A stretch of DNA of 64,000 nt from Galbibacter sp038433465 (GCF_038433465.1 NZ_JAESVF010000010.1:12561-76560), one strand, 5' to 3'; positions 54,370 to 63,004 are shown, counted from the first letter of the stretch. Notes: generated by a model from the sequence alone, not told the origin. Numbers and translations: made by a program.

Positions 54370-54615
54370 ATGAGCAGCAAGGATATTCCAAAGCAAGAAC
54401 AACCAAATAATCCGTTGCATGGGGTTAAACTGGTAGATATATTGGAAGAATTGGTAGCTACTTATGGCTGGCGAGAAATGTCTGAACGTGTAAATATCAA
54501 TTGCTTTAAAAATGACCCTTCGATAAAATCGAGCCTTAAATTTTTACGTAGAACACCTTGGGCTAGAGAAAAAGTAGAGCAAATGTATTTATATAGAAAT
54601 GGAAGTAAAAAGTAG
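54370..54615 (+). CDS. VF530 family DNA-binding protein
   Basis: The 81-residue protein matches the VF530 family (NNPLHGVKLVDILEELVATYGWREMSERVNINCFKNDPSIKSSLKFLRRTPWAREKVE). Members form a small helical DNA-binding fold. Targets are unknown. The GGG-rich heptamer array begins seven bases after its stop codon. Confidence 0.88.
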   Translation: MSSKDIPKQEQPNNPLHGVKLVDILEELVATYGWREMSERVNINCFKNDPSIKSSLKFLRRTPWAREKVEQMYLYRNGSKK

Positions 54616-54622
54616 TTTTTTA

Positions 54623-54664
54623 CCCAACACCCAACACCCAACACCCAACACCCAACACCCAATA
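54623..54664. repeat. Heptamer tandem repeat (CCCAACA), quadruplex-capable on the minus strand
   Basis: Five exact CCCAACA units and a sixth variant (CCCAATA). On the minus strand this gives six GGG runs separated by four-base loops, a canonical G-quadruplex pattern. It is intergenic. Confidence 0.92.
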
Positions 54665-54675
54665 ACTATGTCCCT

Positions 54676-54691
54676 TCGAGCGTAGTCGAGA
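54676..54691. repeat. Single REP palindrome
   Basis: TCGAGCGTAGTCGAGA, the same unit as in R2 (34274, 44905) and at 30879, immediately after the heptamer array. Confidence 0.65.
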
Positions 54692-54774
54692 AGCAAGTTT
54701 AGTTGTTTAATTACATCAATTGGCATTTTTATGCTTTAACTCATGGCTTTTTCTCGTTTTTCAGGATTAAGCAT

Positions 54775-54782
54775 TAGCTTTG
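54775..54782 (+). promoter_or_regulatory. -7 promoter element of the ketosynthase gene (TAGCTTTG)
   Basis: An exact TAnnTTTG match 26 bases before the start codon at 54808, suggesting the gene has its own promoter. Confidence 0.5.
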
Positions 54783-54807
54783 CAATCGATAATGTAGTTG
54801 AATTATA

Positions 54808-55965
54808 ATGGATACAAAAATTGCTATTACAGCACTAGCTTCGGTTTCTGCTTTGGGGAGTTCTTCTCACGAAATTTGGGAAAACTACTTAAACGAAAAC
54901 CATTTTTTAGCTGAAGAAAATTTTGACACTCACAAAGCTTTGGTAGCTGCTTTGCCAGCAAATGCTAAAGCTGAAATAGAAGCTTTACGACTTTCCGATA
55001 TTAAATATAAAAGTTTAGACAATAGCGTTTTGTACGCAATGTTAATTGCTCGAAAAGCTGTTAAGCAAGCAGGCTGGAAAACTGGCGACGATTTTGGTAT
55101 TAACATCGGTTCTTCGCGTGGTGCAACTGCGTTGTTCGAAAAATATCATGAGGCGTATTTAAAAGAAGGGCAGTCGAGCACCTTGGCATCGCCTACCACC
55201 ACTTTGGGGAATATTTCGTCTTGGTTGGCACACGATTTACAGTCGGATGGGCCAGAACTTTCGCACTCTATTACTTGTTCTACCGCTTTGCATGCGCTTG
55301 TAAATGGCGTTGCTTGGCTTAAAAGTGGAATGAGTACCAAGTTTTTGGTGGGTGGAAGCGAGGCGAGTTTAACGCCTTTTACCATTGCGCAGATGAAGGC
55401 TTTAAAAATTTATGCTGAAAATACTTCGGATGCGTATCCTTGCAAAGCATTAGATTTGAGTAAAACTCGAAATACAATGGTTTTGGGTGAAGGCGCTTCG
55501 GTGGTTTGTTTGGAAAATGGCACTTCGGAAAATGCTTTAGCGTATGTTGAAGGTGTTGGTTATGCTACGGAAATATTAAAACACAATATTTCGATTTCAG
55601 AGGAAGCAGAATGTTTTCAGAAATCGATGAAAATGGCATTGAAAAATACCGACCCCAACGAAGTTGACGTTATTGTGATGCACGCACCAGGAACGATAAA
55701 AGGGGATAGTACAGAAGTGAAAGCAATAGAAAAAGTTTTTGGAAGCAATATGCCGGCTTTAACAACCAATAAATGGAAAATTGGCCATACGTTTGGCGCT
55801 TCTGGACTGCTGAGTTTGGAATTGGGAATTTTAATGATGCAACACCAAAAGTTTATTGAGGTTCCGTTTGTGAACCATACTGTAAAACCTACAAAAATTA
55901 AAAAAGTGTTGGTAAATGCAGTTGGTTTTGGAGGGAATGCAGTAAGCGTATTATTGTCGGTTTAA
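54808..55965 (+). CDS. Beta-ketoacyl synthase-like protein between bioA and bioB
   Basis: The 385-residue protein has the KAS I/II thiolase fold. The nucleophile Cys is in SITCSTALHA near 155. The first His is in MHAPGTIKGDSTE near 291, where the usual HGTGT becomes HAPGT. The second His is in KIGHTFGASG near 330. The Cys-His-His triad is thus intact, but the sequence is divergent and shorter than FabF. It could condense acyl-ACP and malonyl-ACP. Its place between bioA and bioB suggests a role in making the pimeloyl precursor, which is inference. Confidence 0.82.
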   Translation: MDTKIAITALASVSALGSSSHEIWENYLNENHFLAEENFDTHKALVAALPANAKAEIEALRLSDIKYKSLDNSVLYAMLIARKAVKQAGWKTGDDFGINIGSSRGATALFEKYHEAYLKEGQSSTLASPTTTLGNISSWLAHDLQSDGPELSHSITCSTALHALVNGVAWLKSGMSTKFLVGGSEASLTPFTIAQMKALKIYAENTSDAYPCKALDLSKTRNTMVLGEGASVVCLENGTSENALAYVEGVGYATEILKHNISISEEAECFQKSMKMALKNTDPNEVDVIVMHAPGTIKGDSTEVKAIEKVFGSNMPALTTNKWKIGHTFGASGLLSLELGILMMQHQKFIEVPFVNHTVKPTKIKKVLVNAVGFGGNAVSVLLSV

Positions 55966-56041
55966 GCAGTTTTTGAGCAGATAAACCCGATTTGAAATTG
56001 AGAAAAATGGCTTTGAAATAAAGTTAACCAAAAGGAATTAC

Positions 56042-56049
56042 TATTTTTG
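56042..56049 (+). promoter_or_regulatory. Candidate -7 promoter element for bioB (TATTTTTG)
   Basis: An exact TAnnTTTG match. Transcription would begin near 56055 and give a leader of about 130 bases containing the whole two-hairpin element. Confidence 0.5.
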
Positions 56050-56070
56050 AATTTTAAAATGAAGTTGGCT

Positions 56071-56166
56071 TAGGGATTGAGTGGCATGTTTGAGCTCTCC
56101 CAACAGGTGTTGGGAAGCGAGTAACGAAAGCCCGACCACAACTTTTTTGTTGTGGGAAGCCCAAAA
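56071..56166 (+). repeat. Two-hairpin element E, copy 2, in the bioB leader
   Basis: GGGATTGAGTGGCATG leads to hairpin 1 (TCCCAACA/TGTTGGGA), the linker AGCGAGTAACGAAAGCCCGA, hairpin 2 (CCACAAC/GTTGTGG around six T), then GAAGCCCAAAAA. It ends 18 bases before the bioB start codon. The order of conserved linkers matches copy 1 at 19183-19277, while the hairpin sequences differ, which suggests selection on structure. Confidence 0.68.
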
Positions 56167-56184
56167 AGATATAAACCAGAACCA

Positions 56185-57282
56185 ATGAACGAAATAAGAC
56201 ACAACTGGACGAAAGAAGAAATTTTGGCAATTTACAACAAGCCGTTAATGGAGTTGTTGTACGAAGCAGCCACAGTGCACCGCTTGCACCACGACCCGAA
56301 CACGGTACAGGTTTCGACTTTATTGTCGATTAAAACAGGCGGATGCCCAGAAGATTGTGGTTATTGTCCACAGGCAGCGCGTTACCATACCGATATTGAG
56401 GGGAACGATTTAATGACAGTTTCTCATGTAAAGGCGCAGGCGTTGCGAGCAAAGGCAGCGGGGAGTTCGAGAGTTTGTATGGGAGCCGCTTGGCGAAATG
56501 TAAAAGACGGGCCAGAGTTTGATGAGGTTTTGGAAATGGTGCGTACGATTAATAAACTCGAAATGGAGGTGTGTTGTACACTTGGAATGCTTACCGAAAA
56601 CCAAGCGCAACGTTTGGCAGAAGCTGGATTGTATGCGTATAACCATAACTTAGATACTTCGGAGGAATACTACAAAGAAGTAATTTCGACTAGAGGTTTT
56701 GAAGACCGTTTGCAAACAATCGATAATGTTAGAAAAACCAATGTTACGGTTTGTAGCGGTGGAATTATAGGAATGGGAGAGAAGATAGAAGACCGCGCCG
56801 GAATGTTGGTAGCACTTTCTACTTTGAGTCCGCAACCAGAATCGGTGCCAATTAACGCGCTTGTTGCTGTTGATGGAACTCCGATGGAAGATGAAACTCC
56901 AGTAGAAATTTGGGAAATGGTACGTATGGTTGCAACTACACGTATTGTAATGCCACAAACACAGGTGCGTTTATCGGCAGGAAGAACGCAAATGAGTAGA
57001 GAGGGGCAAGCGATGTGTTTCTTTGCTGGAGCAAATTCGATTTTTGCAGGAGATAAGTTATTGACTACTCCAAACCCAGATGTAAATGAAGACATGGAAA
57101 TGTTTAAAAAACTAGGGTTGAATCCGCAGAAACCATTTGTTAAAAAAGCACAACCAGAAACTGTTGAAGCAACCGACTCGAAATATAAAGCACTGGGCGA
57201 AAAACCAAAATGGTCACGTCCTGGGCATACTATCGAGCGAAACGAAATAGCGAAAGAACAGAAAAAAACGAATGCAGTTTAG
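56185..57282 (+). CDS. bioB: Biotin synthase
   Basis: From the ATG at 56185 the protein is 365 residues. The radical-SAM motif is CPEDCGYC (near 53-60), and the second-cluster residues are in CMGAAWR, VCCTLGML and RLSAGR. YNHNLDTSEEYY is also typical. It inserts sulfur into dethiobiotin. A GTG eleven codons earlier lies inside the leader element and is unlikely. It has its own probable promoter. Confidence 0.96.
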   Translation: MNEIRHNWTKEEILAIYNKPLMELLYEAATVHRLHHDPNTVQVSTLLSIKTGGCPEDCGYCPQAARYHTDIEGNDLMTVSHVKAQALRAKAAGSSRVCMGAAWRNVKDGPEFDEVLEMVRTINKLEMEVCCTLGMLTENQAQRLAEAGLYAYNHNLDTSEEYYKEVISTRGFEDRLQTIDNVRKTNVTVCSGGIIGMGEKIEDRAGMLVALSTLSPQPESVPINALVAVDGTPMEDETPVEIWEMVRMVATTRIVMPQTQVRLSAGRTQMSREGQAMCFFAGANSIFAGDKLLTTPNPDVNEDMEMFKKLGLNPQKPFVKKAQPETVEATDSKYKALGEKPKWSRPGHTIERNEIAKEQKKTNAV

Positions 57283-57379
57283 TCTGTTTTAAACATATTA
57301 CATTTTTGAAATTGTTTGCGGTAGGTTAAATTATCGCAAACAATTTGTATTTTTATACAGTTTATTTGATGTTAGATTT

Positions 57380-58246
57380 ATGAGATTACAAGAGATTCCT
57401 CGCGTTAAAAGCCTTACCAAAGAAGATTTTATTAAGCACTATGTAAAACCACAAAAACCAGTGGTTATAGAGCAATTAACAGCAGATTGGCCGGCGTATA
57501 CAAAGTGGCATCTCAACTACATCAAAGAAGTTGCAGGCGACAAAGTTGTACCATTGTATGATGATAGACCCGTAACACACGAAGACGGTTTTAACGAGCC
57601 ACATGCAAAAATGAAGATGAGCGAGTATATAGATTTACTCGAAAAAGAACCGACGAGTTATCGTATTTTCTTGTACAATTTAATGAAAGAAGTACCTGCT
57701 TTGCAAAGCGATTTTAAGTGGCCTTCTATTGGTTTGAAACTTGTAAAACAATTGCCAATGTTGTTTTTTGGAGGTGAAAACAGCAAGGTGTTTATGCATT
57801 TTGATATTGATTATTCTAATATTTTGCACTTTCATTTCCACGGAAAAAAGCAATGTATTTTGTTTGCTCCAGACCAATCTAAATACATGTATAAAGTTCC
57901 GCACTCTTTAATTTCAAGAGAAGATATAGACTTTGACAATCCTGATTACGACAAGTTTCCAGCCTTAAAACAAGCGGAAGGATTTATTGCAAATTTAAAT
58001 CATGGTGAGATGCTTTACATGCCAGAAGGTTATTGGCATTATATGAAATATATTACACCAGGTTTTTCAATGAGTTTGCGTTCGTTGCCAAGAAAGCCCA
58101 TCAATTTAACAAAGGCCGTTTACAATGTATTTATAATGCGTCATTACGATAATTTAATGCGCAGAATTAAAGGGCAAGCATGGATTGATGAGAAGAATGA
58201 GCGCGCTATAACAAAAACACATAAATCCCTCGGAATTAATTCGTAA
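57380..58246 (+). CDS. Cupin-like (JmjC-related) oxygenase
   Basis: The 288-residue protein matches the cupin_8/JmjC-like group: KPVVIEQLTADWPA near the start, the metal pair in MHFDIDYSN (HxD, near 140), and a distal His in MPEGYWHYM near 218. Such proteins are Fe(II)/2-oxoglutarate hydroxylases of proteins or small molecules. The substrate is unknown. Its stop codon overlaps the start of the following YciI gene by one base, so the two are translationally coupled. Confidence 0.85.
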   Translation: MRLQEIPRVKSLTKEDFIKHYVKPQKPVVIEQLTADWPAYTKWHLNYIKEVAGDKVVPLYDDRPVTHEDGFNEPHAKMKMSEYIDLLEKEPTSYRIFLYNLMKEVPALQSDFKWPSIGLKLVKQLPMLFFGGENSKVFMHFDIDYSNILHFHFHGKKQCILFAPDQSKYMYKVPHSLISREDIDFDNPDYDKFPALKQAEGFIANLNHGEMLYMPEGYWHYMKYITPGFSMSLRSLPRKPINLTKAVYNVFIMRHYDNLMRRIKGQAWIDEKNERAITKTHKSLGINS

Positions 58247-58539
58247 TGAATTACTACGCACTCACATATAAAACAGCCGACAATTACTTAGCCGAGCGTG
58301 AAAAATACAGAACAGCGCATTTACAGTTAGCTACTGAATATGTCCTGAAAGGATTACTTGTTTTGGGCGGTGTTATGGAAAATCCTGCTGATGAAGCTTT
58401 GTTGATTTTTAAAGCAGAAACGGATGAAGTTGCTATTTCTTTTGCTGAAAACGACCCTTACGTGCAACATAAATTGGTTGTTTCATGGAGTGTAAGAAAG
58501 TGGAATGTAGTGGTGAATGGTTTTGAGAGAAACGTTTGA
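58246..58539 (+). CDS. YciI-like protein
   Basis: The 97-residue protein has the YciI-type domain (YYALTYKTADNYLAEREKYRTAHLQLATEYV, FAENDPYVQHKLVVSWSVRKWNVV). It is cytosolic (no signal). The one-base overlap with the cupin-like gene suggests they act together. A truncated intergenic repeat follows directly. Confidence 0.82.
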   Translation: MNYYALTYKTADNYLAEREKYRTAHLQLATEYVLKGLLVLGGVMENPADEALLIFKAETDEVAISFAENDPYVQHKLVVSWSVRKWNVVVNGFERNV

Positions 58540-58543
58540 AATA

Positions 58544-58616
58544 GCATTACGCTCAAACAGCTTTTAATCTTTTGCCCTCTATGCTTCCTTGATTTTTTGT
58601 ACTTTTTAAATAGGTC
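58544..58616 (+). repeat. Intergenic repeat R1, truncated copy C
   Basis: It matches the right third of R1: TTACGCTCAAACAGCTTTTA, CTTCCTTGATTTTTTGTAC and TTTTTAAATAGGTC. The left two thirds are absent, and it starts five bases after the YciI stop. Confidence 0.75.
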
Positions 58617-58639
58617 GGTGGTGCATATTCAATTCTATT

Positions 58640-59113
58640 TTATTTAATCATTTCATTTACCTTTTCGTAAACCAAGTTGGCTTCCCAACCTCTGTAAAGC
58701 AAATAATCGGCAATTTTTTTCTTCTTCTTAAAAGTGTTCTTTTCAGTAATTTGTTGTGCTCTTTTTTCAGCTAAATCATTAAATGTTTTATAATAATCTT
58801 CTTCAGGAATTTCTTTTAAAGCACTTTGAATATTATATTTTGAAATGTCTCGCATTTTAAGCTCGCGAACAATTCTGTTTTTCCCCCATTTTTTTATACT
58901 GAATTTTCCGCGTGCAAAACTTTTGGCAAATCGTTCTTCATTTAAAAAGTTATGCTCGATAAGGTGTGAAACAATGGAGTCGATAGCCAACGGAATCATA
59001 TTCATGTTTTTCAATTTCGTTACAACTTCTTTATGGCAACGGTCTTGGTACGCACAATAATGTTCTAGTTTGCGTTTTGCTTCTTCTACGGTGTATGACG
59101 GACTTGTGTTCAC
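58640..59113 (-). CDS. recX: Regulatory protein RecX
   Basis: The protein is about 157 residues from a GTG at 59113 (MNTSPSYTVEEAKRKLEHYC). A TTG at 59128 would add five residues. It shows the three-helix RecX repeats: LIEHNFLNEERFAKSFARGKF and KWGKNRIVRELKMRDI, then IADYLLYRGWEANLVYEKV. RecX binds the RecA filament and limits its activity. No ATG is available, so a non-ATG start is required. Confidence 0.9.
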   Translation of the reverse strand: MNTSPSYTVEEAKRKLEHYCAYQDRCHKEVVTKLKNMNMIPLAIDSIVSHLIEHNFLNEERFAKSFARGKFSIKKWGKNRIVRELKMRDISKYNIQSALKEIPEEDYYKTFNDLAEKRAQQITEKNTFKKKKKIADYLLYRGWEANLVYEKVNEMIK

Positions 59114-59266
59114 GGTGTAAAGAAACAAAATAAACTGCGATTTAGTTTTTTCAGAATTTAATTATCTTTACGAATTGAGGGAAATATTTTGTTTAATTCA
59201 CCGAATAAGACTTGAATTGTTTCAATTTTTCTCTCAATAAATTTACCTATTTAAACCAACCATACT

Positions 59267-60367
59267 TTGAAAACTACGCAAAACCGCTACCTCTCTTTGG
59301 ATGTGCTTAGAGGACTTACACTTTTTTTAATGATTATTGTAAATACTCCTGGGTCTTGGAGTACCATTTATAAACCTTTCGAACACGCTTCGTGGCACGG
59401 CTTTACTTTAACCGATTTGGTGTTCCCTACCTTTCTTTTTGTGGTGGGAAATGCAATGAGTTTTAGTTTTAAAAAGTTTGAGCAATTTGATAATTCTGCT
59501 TTTTTAAAGAAAGTACTAAGGCGTACATTTTTGATTTTTCTGATAGGGTTTTTGCTGTATTGGTTTCCGTTTTTTAAAGATGGTTCACTAAAACCAATTT
59601 CCGAAACTAGAATATTTGGAGTGTTGCAACGCATCGCTTTGTGTTATTGTTTTGCATCGCTCATTGTATATTATTTAAAAAGCAAAGGTGCTTTTTTGAT
59701 GAGTGTAGTTTTACTGATAGGCTACCAATTAGTATTGTGTTTTTTTGGTGATTATACGATGGAAGGCAATGCTGTTGTAAAACTTGATTTATGGCTTGTA
59801 GGTAGCAATCATATGTATCAAGGAGAGGGAATTCCGTTTGATCCTGAAGGGGCTTTAAGTACTTTTCCCGCCATTGTAAATGTGCTTGGCGGTTATTTTG
59901 CAGGTTTGTTTCTTCAGAAAATCGGGAAAACTTATGAGGCGGTCGCCAAACTTGCATTGGTAGGCTGTGTTTTAATTTTTATAGCCCTTACTTGGGACAT
60001 GTCTTTTCCTGTAAATAAAAAATTATGGACTAGTTCGTATGTGTTATTAACTGTTGGAATTGACCTTATTGTACTAGCACTTTTGGTATATGTAATCGAA
60101 ATTTGGCAAAAAACAAAGTGGACGTATTTCTTTGAAGTTTTAGGGAAAAATCCGCTGTTTATTTATATCCTTTCGGGTGTTTTTGCAACCTTACTTTACA
60201 CGTTTCCTATTGGCGATTCTTCTGCCTACGGATGGATTGCTCAGCATTTATTTATGTCGTGGATGGGAAGTTATTTAGGCTCATTTATGTTCGCTTTAGT
60301 ATTTACCATGATACTTTGGTTGATTGCATATTTTATGGATAAGAAAAAGATTTATGTGAAGGTGTAA
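59267..60367 (+). CDS. Acyltransferase-like membrane protein (DUF5009/HGSNAT type)
   Basis: The 366-residue protein has about ten helices and the group's N-terminal signature RYLSLDVLRGLTLFLMIIVNTPGSW, then HASWHGFTLTDLVFPTFLFVVG with the likely active His. Relatives include heparan-alpha-glucosaminide N-acetyltransferase and NagX, which acetylate sugars across the membrane. The start is a TTG; the next ATG would delete half of the first helix. Confidence 0.85.
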   Translation: MKTTQNRYLSLDVLRGLTLFLMIIVNTPGSWSTIYKPFEHASWHGFTLTDLVFPTFLFVVGNAMSFSFKKFEQFDNSAFLKKVLRRTFLIFLIGFLLYWFPFFKDGSLKPISETRIFGVLQRIALCYCFASLIVYYLKSKGAFLMSVVLLIGYQLVLCFFGDYTMEGNAVVKLDLWLVGSNHMYQGEGIPFDPEGALSTFPAIVNVLGGYFAGLFLQKIGKTYEAVAKLALVGCVLIFIALTWDMSFPVNKKLWTSSYVLLTVGIDLIVLALLVYVIEIWQKTKWTYFFEVLGKNPLFIYILSGVFATLLYTFPIGDSSAYGWIAQHLFMSWMGSYLGSFMFALVFTMILWLIAYFMDKKKIYVKV

Positions 60368-60447
60368 ATATGCTTGTTAACACATTCTTTCAAAATTAAA
60401 TTGTAGAATTAATACGATACAATTATATTTATCAAAAATAAATTTTT

Positions 60448-61266
60448 ATGAAAATTATTAATTTTCTATGTTTCATAGTGTGTTTCAATATTTCTTATTC
60501 TCAAGGGAGTGTCGAATATTTTCTTAAAGAGCAAATAATTGTCTCTGGCTGTGAGTCTGCAATAGATTCAAATAAATGTTTATATGAAATGTTAAACGAG
60601 GAGTTGGACAGACAAATAAATGATAAAAAGAATTTTAAAAGAATGTCTTCGGATTCACTTACTATTCATATAAGCTTTTTAATTGATGATGAAAATGAAA
60701 TAGATGACAGTAGTGTTCAAGTTTTTACAAAAAATAAAGAGATATCTACAAAAAGTATCAGAAACGTAGAGGAGTACGTGAAGAATTTATCGGTACAACA
60801 AATTTTAAATCCTAAGGGGAGTAAGTTTATTGCTTTTCATAAACTTTCCTATACTTATGTTTTAGATTCTAATACAAATAAATATATGTCACAAGAAGAG
60901 CAGTCTAATATTTATACTGGAGGTGATGTTAAGGAGCATCCTAAATTGAGTTTTGAGTGTGATTCAGATGGATATTATGCATCTCTTGAATGTTTTAAAA
61001 AAGGAGTGTCAAAACATATTGGAGATAATTTTGGATATGATGATTATATTAAAAAGCATAATGTACAAGGAACAATTTATATAGCATATTCTATTTCCGC
61101 TAATTGTAAAGTTAAAGCTTTAAAAATTGGAGGTCTAGAAGATGATTTCTTAAGAGAAAGAGCCGTAGCGATAATTGAATCTTTACCTGTTACCAAGGCT
61201 CTAACAATTAATGGCGAACCAGTAGAAACAACCTACGCTATACCATTTGTTATACGAAATAAATAA
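60448..61266 (+). CDS. Secreted protein with TonB C-terminal-like domain
   Basis: The 272-residue protein has a signal peptide (FLCFIVCFNISYSQ), a middle region I do not recognise, and a C-terminal TonB_C-like module (GTIYIAYSISANCKVKALKIGGLEDDFLRERAVAIIESLPV...). It has no N-terminal membrane anchor or proline-rich linker, so it is not a working TonB by itself. More AT-rich codon use than the neighbours is noticeable but not measured. Confidence 0.65.
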   Translation: MKIINFLCFIVCFNISYSQGSVEYFLKEQIIVSGCESAIDSNKCLYEMLNEELDRQINDKKNFKRMSSDSLTIHISFLIDDENEIDDSSVQVFTKNKEISTKSIRNVEEYVKNLSVQQILNPKGSKFIAFHKLSYTYVLDSNTNKYMSQEEQSNIYTGGDVKEHPKLSFECDSDGYYASLECFKKGVSKHIGDNFGYDDYIKKHNVQGTIYIAYSISANCKVKALKIGGLEDDFLRERAVAIIESLPVTKALTINGEPVETTYAIPFVIRNK

Positions 61267-61309
61267 TCCATCGCAGATAGATTTTTATACTCAAAACTGC
61301 GATGGATTA
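61264..61309. terminator. Long hairpin between convergent genes
   Basis: TAATCCATCGCAG pairs perfectly with CTGCGATGGATTA (13 bp) across a 20-base loop. It overlaps the end of the upstream gene and lies just before the creD stop. There is no strong T-run, so it may terminate weakly in both directions. Confidence 0.7.
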
Positions 61310-61314
61310 CTGTC

Positions 61315-62661
61315 TTATTTATTCTCCCAATCTATTTTTTTAGAGAAATACATGATTGCTGAAAGAATTGTGAATAAACCAATACTTCCTACTAATAAAG
61401 CATAATCTTCTAGTTGGATAATTACATAAATGAATCCGTATAAAGCTAGTAGTGAAATTCCTATTAAAGCTGAAAACTTAGTGCTTTTTAAAATTGATTT
61501 TGTATAGAGTGTTACTAAGCCAAGTACAGCAAGTGTTGCTATTAGATACGCTTTTAAAAACGAACTGTGTTCAGAAATTGAAATAAGTAAGGTGTAGTAC
61601 ATTACCAGTGCAAGCCCAATCATGACATATTGGAACGGGTGAATGTATATTTTGCTTACTAATTGAATTAGTAAAAACACCAAGAATGTGAGTCCGATTA
61701 CTAAAAATCCATATTTAGAGGCGCGTTCGCTTTTTGCATACTCATTAACAGGAATGATTAAGTTGGCACCAAAGGCAAACGGAGTTAAATCTGGGAGCGT
61801 GTTGTAAAATGTTTGTTCGAATTGCCTGTTTATTTGCAATACTTTCCATGAAGCTTTAAATCCATTTTCAGTAATTTCTCTAGAGCCATCTTCAGGTAAA
61901 AACATTCCATCAAAACTTGGCGATGCCCAATTGGAAGTAATCGAAGCCTTTGTTGTTTTTCCGATAGGAATAAATTTTACAGCTTTACTTCCGTTAATTT
62001 TTAGTTTAAATTTAAATGCTGTTTTCGATTCATTTATTTCTGAAAAATTTGTAATTGCACCACTTTCAATCGTATTTAAAACTGAATTATTATAAATAGG
62101 AGCCATTGAAAGTTTATTGTTTTGTAGCTGAGTTTCTACCGTATTTCTGATGCCTTTTAAGTTTGATGTTTGAATGATAATTGTTGCTTTATCCCATAAA
62201 ATGTTCTCTGGTTGAATGTTAGGCAATTCAAATTGAACTTGAGGGAATTCTCCTGAAACATCAATGTCAGATGTAAATACTACCGATTTATATATACTTC
62301 TGTTTAGAGGTTTGGTTTCAACTTTTGTGTCGATAGTTAATTCTTCAGGAAAGAAATACGCATAATGTGTGTATTCCTCTTTTTTGATATCATATAAATT
62401 GGTTTCGCTGTTTATCGATTTTACCTCTTTAATTTCTTTATACGGAATTTTTAGGATAGGGCCAGAGAGAATAATTTCATTTCCCCATTTGTCATTAATT
62501 TCGTTTACAACATCTTCTTGCCTGTATTTTCTCTCTTTAATAAGGTCTTGCACAAATGCTAGAGGGATTAGTAAAATGAGAATTAACATACCTACTGTAA
62601 ACATTTTTGCTGTAATTGATTCTTGTATCCAAGTAACGAGTTTGCTTCTTTTTTGTTCCAT
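61315..62661 (-). CDS. creD: Cell envelope integrity protein CreD
   Basis: The 448-residue membrane protein has one N-terminal helix (VGMLILILLIPLAFVQDL), the CreD signature RKYRQEDVVNEINDKWG, a large extracytoplasmic part, and about five helices at the C-terminus. CreD is linked to envelope stress and beta-lactam tolerance in other bacteria; its activity is unknown. It is the third gene of a regulated group, with its own palindromic operator in the 53-base gap before it. Confidence 0.9.
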   Translation of the reverse strand: MEQKRSKLVTWIQESITAKMFTVGMLILILLIPLAFVQDLIKERKYRQEDVVNEINDKWGNEIILSGPILKIPYKEIKEVKSINSETNLYDIKKEEYTHYAYFFPEELTIDTKVETKPLNRSIYKSVVFTSDIDVSGEFPQVQFELPNIQPENILWDKATIIIQTSNLKGIRNTVETQLQNNKLSMAPIYNNSVLNTIESGAITNFSEINESKTAFKFKLKINGSKAVKFIPIGKTTKASITSNWASPSFDGMFLPEDGSREITENGFKASWKVLQINRQFEQTFYNTLPDLTPFAFGANLIIPVNEYAKSERASKYGFLVIGLTFLVFLLIQLVSKIYIHPFQYVMIGLALVMYYTLLISISEHSSFLKAYLIATLAVLGLVTLYTKSILKSTKFSALIGISLLALYGFIYVIIQLEDYALLVGSIGLFTILSAIMYFSKKIDWENK

Positions 62662-62679
62662 TTTTATGAGTGTTTAAAG

Positions 62680-62698
62680 TACTTTGAATTTCAAAGTA
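62680..62698. promoter_or_regulatory. Operator palindrome before creD
   Basis: TACTTTGAATTTCAAAGTA is a perfect 7-bp inverted repeat with a 5-base spacer. It is nearly identical to the site at 63621-63639, and an AAAG repeat extends it toward creD. On the minus strand, TTACTTTG within it is one mismatch from the -7 consensus, so bound repressor would cover the promoter. Confidence 0.72.
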
Positions 62699-62714
62699 AG
62701 TAAGTAAAAAAATA

Positions 62715-63002
62715 TTAATTGATTAATTTTTCTAGTGCTTCTATGTGTTTTTTAAATTCTAGTTTCCCAATTTTGGTAGCTTTGTAATTTGTGTGTGGTT
62801 TTCGTCCGATAAAGGATTTTTCAACAGCAATATATTCAGCTTTTTCAAGTGCTTTTAAATGGCTAGCTAGGTTTCCGTCGGTTACATTAAGCAGTTCTTT
62901 AAGTCTGTTAAAATCTGCGGCATCATTAACAGTCAACACAGACATGATTCCTAATCGCACTCTATGATCGTATAGCTTATTTATGTTGTCAATTATTCCC
63001 AA
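62715..63002 (-). CDS. Winged-helix transcriptional regulator
   Basis: The 95-residue protein is a single winged-helix domain (RLGIMSVLTVNDAADFNRLKELLNVTDGNLASHLKALEKAEYIAVEKSFIGRKPHTNYKATKIG), in the ArsR/MarR-like family often encoded next to creD in Bacteroidetes. It starts at a TTG (63002), two bases after the upstream gene's stop. It probably binds the TACTTTG-N5-CAAAGTA palindromes flanking it. No sensor domain is visible. Confidence 0.87.
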   Translation of the reverse strand: MGIIDNINKLYDHRVRLGIMSVLTVNDAADFNRLKELLNVTDGNLASHLKALEKAEYIAVEKSFIGRKPHTNYKATKIGKLEFKKHIEALEKLIN

Positions 63003-63004
63003 GA

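Noticed and set aside
54623..54664. Heptamer array as a CRISPR
   Set aside because: Units are seven bases with no spacers and there are no cas genes nearby.
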